Below are positions 6,003 to 8,442 of a stretch of DNA of 8,442 nucleotides, piece by piece. The position numbers and the translations under genes were made by a program. The notes below the pieces were generated by a model. It was not told where the DNA came from and made no database searches. It was given only the letters and a program-made list of their open reading frames with translations. Each line of letters begins with the position of its first letter. Position 1 is the first letter of the stretch. Origin of the DNA: Opitutaceae bacterium (GTDB taxonomy: Bacteria; Verrucomicrobiota; Verrucomicrobiia; Opitutales; Opitutaceae); the NCBI GenBank assembly GCA_025352845.1, contig JANXSC010000652.1:1-8442 (forward strand), read 5' to 3'.

Positions 6003-7361
6003 ATGAAATTCCGCCGCCTCCCATCTTTCCTCTCCTTCCTCTTCGCTTTCTCCGCTTCGGCCTTCGCCGCGCACGCAGATCGCCACGTCGTGCTCATCAC
6101 GCTCGACGGTTTCCCGGCCTACCTCTGGCGCGACGAATCGATCCCGTTGCCCAATCTCCGCCGGCTCGCGGCCGAGGGCGCGGTCGCGGATGCGATGACG
6201 ATCTCCAATCCTGCGATCACGTGGCCCAACCACACGACGCTCGTCACCGGCGTCGCGCCGCAAAAGCACGGCGTGCTCTACAACGGCCTCGTCGTCCGCG
6301 GCGGCCCCGGCAAGCCCAACACCATCGAGCCGTGGGCCGACAAGGCGCGGCTCGTGCGCGTGCCCACGGTTTACGACGCGGCGTTCAAGGCCGGCCTCAC
6401 CACCGCCGAGATCGACTGGGTCGCCATCACGCGGCCCGGCACGATCACGTGGAGTTTTCCCGAGGTGTTCGATCCCGCCGCGACGCTCCCGCGCGAGATG
6501 ATCGCGGCCGGCGCCATCGACGCCGCGGAGGCCAAACTCGCGGCCGCGGGCAAACCGAACATCGTGTGGCGCGACGAGCAGTGGACGCGCGCGGCGTGTT
6601 TCGTCTTTGAAAAACACCGCCCGAATCTCCTCCTCTTTCACCCGCTGAACACCGACTCGACGCACCACCGCTACGGCCCGGGCTCGCCCGCGAGCATCTC
6701 CGCCCTTGCGCTCGCCGACCGCCTCGTCGGCGATCTGCTCCGTGCGATCGACGCCAGCGGCAAGCGCGCGCAGACGACCGTGATCGTGACGACCGACCAC
6801 GGGTTCAAGAAGGTGGACAAATATCTTTACGCGAATGTCGCGTTGAAAAAAGCCGGCCTCCTCCGCACCGCCGGCGCGACCATCGCGCAGTGCGATGCGT
6901 TTGCCGGCACGCAGGGCGGCATCGCGTTTGTCTATGTCACCGATCCGGCGCGGCGCGCGGAGCTGCTGCCTAAGCTGAAGGAAATTTTCGCCGCGACCGA
7001 GGGCGTGGCGCAGGTGATCGACGCGGCCACCGGTGCGCACGCGCTCGGGATGCCGACGCCCGATGAAAATTCTGGCATGGGCGAACTCATCCTCTACCCG
7101 AAGCCGGGCTACGCCTTCAACGCGGTTGCGACCGGCGATGATATCGTGGGCCCCTCGACCAACTATGGCGGCACGCACGGCTACAACTCCGCCGATCCCG
7201 AACTCGACGGGATTTTCCTCGCGAGCGGCGCCGGCATCAAACCCGGCGTGAAACTCGCCCGCGTGCGCAACCTCGACGTCGCGCCGACGATCGCACACCT
7301 GCTCGGCGTCGAGTTGCCCAACGTTGACGGCCGGCCGATCGCGTCGATTCTCACCCAATAG
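6003..7361 (+). CDS. Exported type I phosphodiesterase/nucleotide pyrophosphatase (NPP family)
   Basis: A 452-residue enzyme with a Sec signal peptide (KFRRLPSFLSFLFAFSASAFAA, cleavage near residue 22-25), so periplasmic or outer-surface. The full NPP catalytic set is visible: Asp35 in LITLDGFPAYLW; the threonine nucleophile Thr78 in ITWPNHTTLVTG; Asp218 and His222 in NTDSTHHRYGP; Asp265-His266 in TTDHGF; and His392 in GGTHGY. The WPNHTT block and late THG are diagnostic of NPP/autotaxin-like two-metal phosphodiesterases, which hydrolyse nucleotides, nucleotide sugars or glycerophosphodiester/lysophospholipid head groups. It lacks the extra domains of eukaryotic ENPPs. It follows the other superfamily member by 18 bases and precedes the inositol dehydrogenase by 8 bases, so one transcript is likely. 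The substrate is inferred only: an inositol-containing phosphodiester would fit the neighbour. The ATG at 6003 has no Shine-Dalgarno, only a C/T-rich leader. Confidence 0.92.
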   Translation: MKFRRLPSFLSFLFAFSASAFAAHADRHVVLITLDGFPAYLWRDESIPLPNLRRLAAEGAVADAMTISNPAITWPNHTTLVTGVAPQKHGVLYNGLVVRGGPGKPNTIEPWADKARLVRVPTVYDAAFKAGLTTAEIDWVAITRPGTITWSFPEVFDPAATLPREMIAAGAIDAAEAKLAAAGKPNIVWRDEQWTRAACFVFEKHRPNLLLFHPLNTDSTHHRYGPGSPASISALALADRLVGDLLRAIDASGKRAQTTVIVTTDHGFKKVDKYLYANVALKKAGLLRTAGATIAQCDAFAGTQGGIAFVYVTDPARRAELLPKLKEIFAATEGVAQVIDAATGAHALGMPTPDENSGMGELILYPKPGYAFNAVATGDDIVGPSTNYGGTHGYNSADPELDGIFLASGAGIKPGVKLARVRNLDVAPTIAHLLGVELPNVDGRPIASILTQ

Positions 7362-7369
7362 TTTTCCCC

Positions 7370-8356
7370 ATGCTCATCTTCGCCCAATTCGGAGCCGGCC
7401 GCATCGGCACGATCCACGCCGCCAATCTCGCGACCAATCCCGCGACGCGCCTCCGCTACGTCGTCGACGTGAATCCCGCCGCCGCCGCGGCGCTCGCCGC
7501 GAAACACGGCGCACAAGTCACCGATGTCACCACCGCGCTCGGCGATCCCGCGGTTGATGCCGTCATCATCGCCTCGTCCACCGACACGCACGCCGAGCTG
7601 ATCTTGGCATCCGCGCGCGCGGGCAGGGCGATCTTTTGCGAGAAGCCGATCGACCTCTCGCTCAAGCGCGTGGACCAATGCCTCGCCGCCGTGAAGAAGG
7701 CGCGCGTGCCAATGTTCGTCGGTTTCAACCGCCGCTTCGATCCGAGCTTCGCCGCGCTGCACGCACGCCTCGCGGCGGGCGAGATTGGGGCGGTCGAGCA
7801 GGTGATCATCTCAAGCCGCGATCCGGGGTTGCCGCCGATTTCCTACCTGAAAAGTTCCGGCGGCCAGTTCCGCGACATGACGATTCACGACTTCGACATG
7901 GCGCGCTGGCTCCTCGGCGAGGAACCGGTCGAGGTCTTCGCCTACGGCAGCTGCCTCGTCGATCCCGCGGTCGGCAAAATCGGCGACACCGATTCCGTGA
8001 TGGTGCTGATGAAAACCGCCTCGGGAAAACTCGCCCATATCAACAACAGCCGCCGTGCGAGCTACGGCTACGACCAGCGCCTGGAAGTCCACGGCGCGAA
8101 GGGCCGCCTCATGGCGGGCAACCGCACCGCGACGACCGTCGAACTGGCCAACGCCGCGAGCGTGAGCGGCGACAAGCCGCTCTATTTTTTCCTCGAGCGC
8201 TACGCCGACGCCTACCGCGCCGAGTTCGCGACCTTCGTGGACTGCGTCGTGAACAAGAAACCGATGCCGGTCACTGCCCACGACGGCCGCCAAGCCATCG
8301 TCCTCGCCGAAGCCGCCGTGAAATCGCTGAAGACCGGCCGGCCGGTGAAAGTGTAA
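7370..8356 (+). CDS. iolG: Inositol 2-dehydrogenase (myo-inositol to scyllo-inosose)
   Basis: This 328-residue cytoplasmic oxidoreductase belongs to the GFO/IDH/MocA family. The N-terminal Rossmann fold has FGAGRIGTIH (Gly8-x-Gly10-x-x-Gly13) and Asp33 at the end of the second strand, predicting NAD. The catalytic set is Lys92 in FCEKPID and Asp169 plus His173 in FRDMTIHDFDMARWLLGEEP, with the same Asp-to-His spacing as in characterised Bacillus IolG. GFNRRFDPSF, SSRDPG and NSRRASYGYDQRLEVHGAKG match the IolG/IdhA subgroup closely rather than generic relatives. The reaction oxidises myo-inositol at C2 to 2-keto-myo-inositol, the first step of inositol catabolism. The rest of the iol pathway (iolE, iolD, iolB, iolC) is not in the window. 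It begins 8 bases after the phosphodiesterase and is probably translated from the same transcript. Use of other cyclitols or sugars is possible. Confidence 0.9.
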   Translation: MLIFAQFGAGRIGTIHAANLATNPATRLRYVVDVNPAAAAALAAKHGAQVTDVTTALGDPAVDAVIIASSTDTHAELILASARAGRAIFCEKPIDLSLKRVDQCLAAVKKARVPMFVGFNRRFDPSFAALHARLAAGEIGAVEQVIISSRDPGLPPISYLKSSGGQFRDMTIHDFDMARWLLGEEPVEVFAYGSCLVDPAVGKIGDTDSVMVLMKTASGKLAHINNSRRASYGYDQRLEVHGAKGRLMAGNRTATTVELANAASVSGDKPLYFFLERYADAYRAEFATFVDCVVNKKPMPVTAHDGRQAIVLAEAAVKSLKTGRPVKV

Positions 8357-8375
8357 GGCGGCGCTCCCATGGTGG

Positions 8376-8442
8376 GCGGGCACGTCCCTGTGCCCGCATG
8401 GCGCAGCGCAATGGCGGTCGAATGCAGGCACAGGGACGTGCC
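8376..8442. repeat. Two-hairpin inverted repeat downstream of iolG, truncated by window end
   Basis: A perfect 16-base inverted repeat, GGCACGTCCCTGTGCC at 8379-8394 and its complement at 8427-8442, is separated by 32 bases. Each arm also folds on itself: the left arm extends to a perfect 8-base stem with a 6-base loop (8376-8397, GCGGGCAC/GTGCCCGC), and the right has a 5-base stem (GGCAC/GTGCC). It begins 19 bases after the iolG stop. This could be an interspersed palindromic repeat family distinct from the GTAG element, or a terminator-like structure, though no T-run follows the left stem. The right side is cut by the window, so its full extent is unknown. Confidence 0.6.

Noticed and set aside
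4401..7358. A 985-codon open frame on the minus strand, opposite the two phospho-hydrolase genes.
   Set aside because: It is Arg/Gly/Ala/His-rich low-complexity protein with no domain, antisense to two genes with full catalytic motifs. It is a GC-rich codon-bias shadow; only its last 30 codons are real, as the Tat signal of the pseudogene.

Overview
This 8.4-kb, GC-rich window is bacterial chromosomal DNA. The protein set resembles the Verrucomicrobia, most likely Opitutaceae: Tat-exported hydrolases, a DUF2007 protein, an ACT-type threonine ammonia-lyase and a rhizobial-style inositol dehydrogenase. This assignment is inferred from general resemblance, not a search. A shared trait is that the starts lack a clear Shine-Dalgarno sequence and instead follow C/T-rich leaders.

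Layout. Positions 1-70 (-) hold the first 23 codons of a probable RelE/ParE-fold toxin cut by the window edge. Next come plus-strand genes for an exported single-EF-hand protein (160-780), a PLP-dependent threonine ammonia-lyase with a C-terminal ACT domain (790-2001), and an exported serine hydrolase of the beta-lactamase/CubicO type (2053-3252). A convergent minus-strand group follows, in transcription order: a DUF2007 protein (4759-4499), a Tat-exported metallophosphoesterase wrecked by three separate lesions (4493-3638), a two-hairpin GTAG element with REPIN architecture (3585-3642), and a probable 43-residue secreted or membrane peptide (3405-3274). Divergent from these is a tight plus-strand cluster: two exported alkaline-phosphatase-superfamily enzymes (4878-5984 and 6003-7361) and inositol 2-dehydrogenase IolG (7370-8356). 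The last 70 bases are a second two-hairpin inverted repeat cut by the window end.

How the genes may work together. The 4878-8356 cluster has gaps of 18 and 8 bases and is probably one transcript. Two periplasmic phospho-hydrolases followed by a cytoplasmic inositol dehydrogenase suggest scavenging of a phosphorylated or phosphodiester-linked inositol compound; this is inference. The dead metallophosphoesterase next to the cluster would have been a third exported phosphoesterase. No tRNA, rRNA, CRISPR array, prophage or transposase gene is visible. I see no clearly new multi-gene system. The most notable items are the REPIN-like element and its junction with the pseudogene, the three-lesion pseudogene itself, and the phosphatase/IolG linkage.
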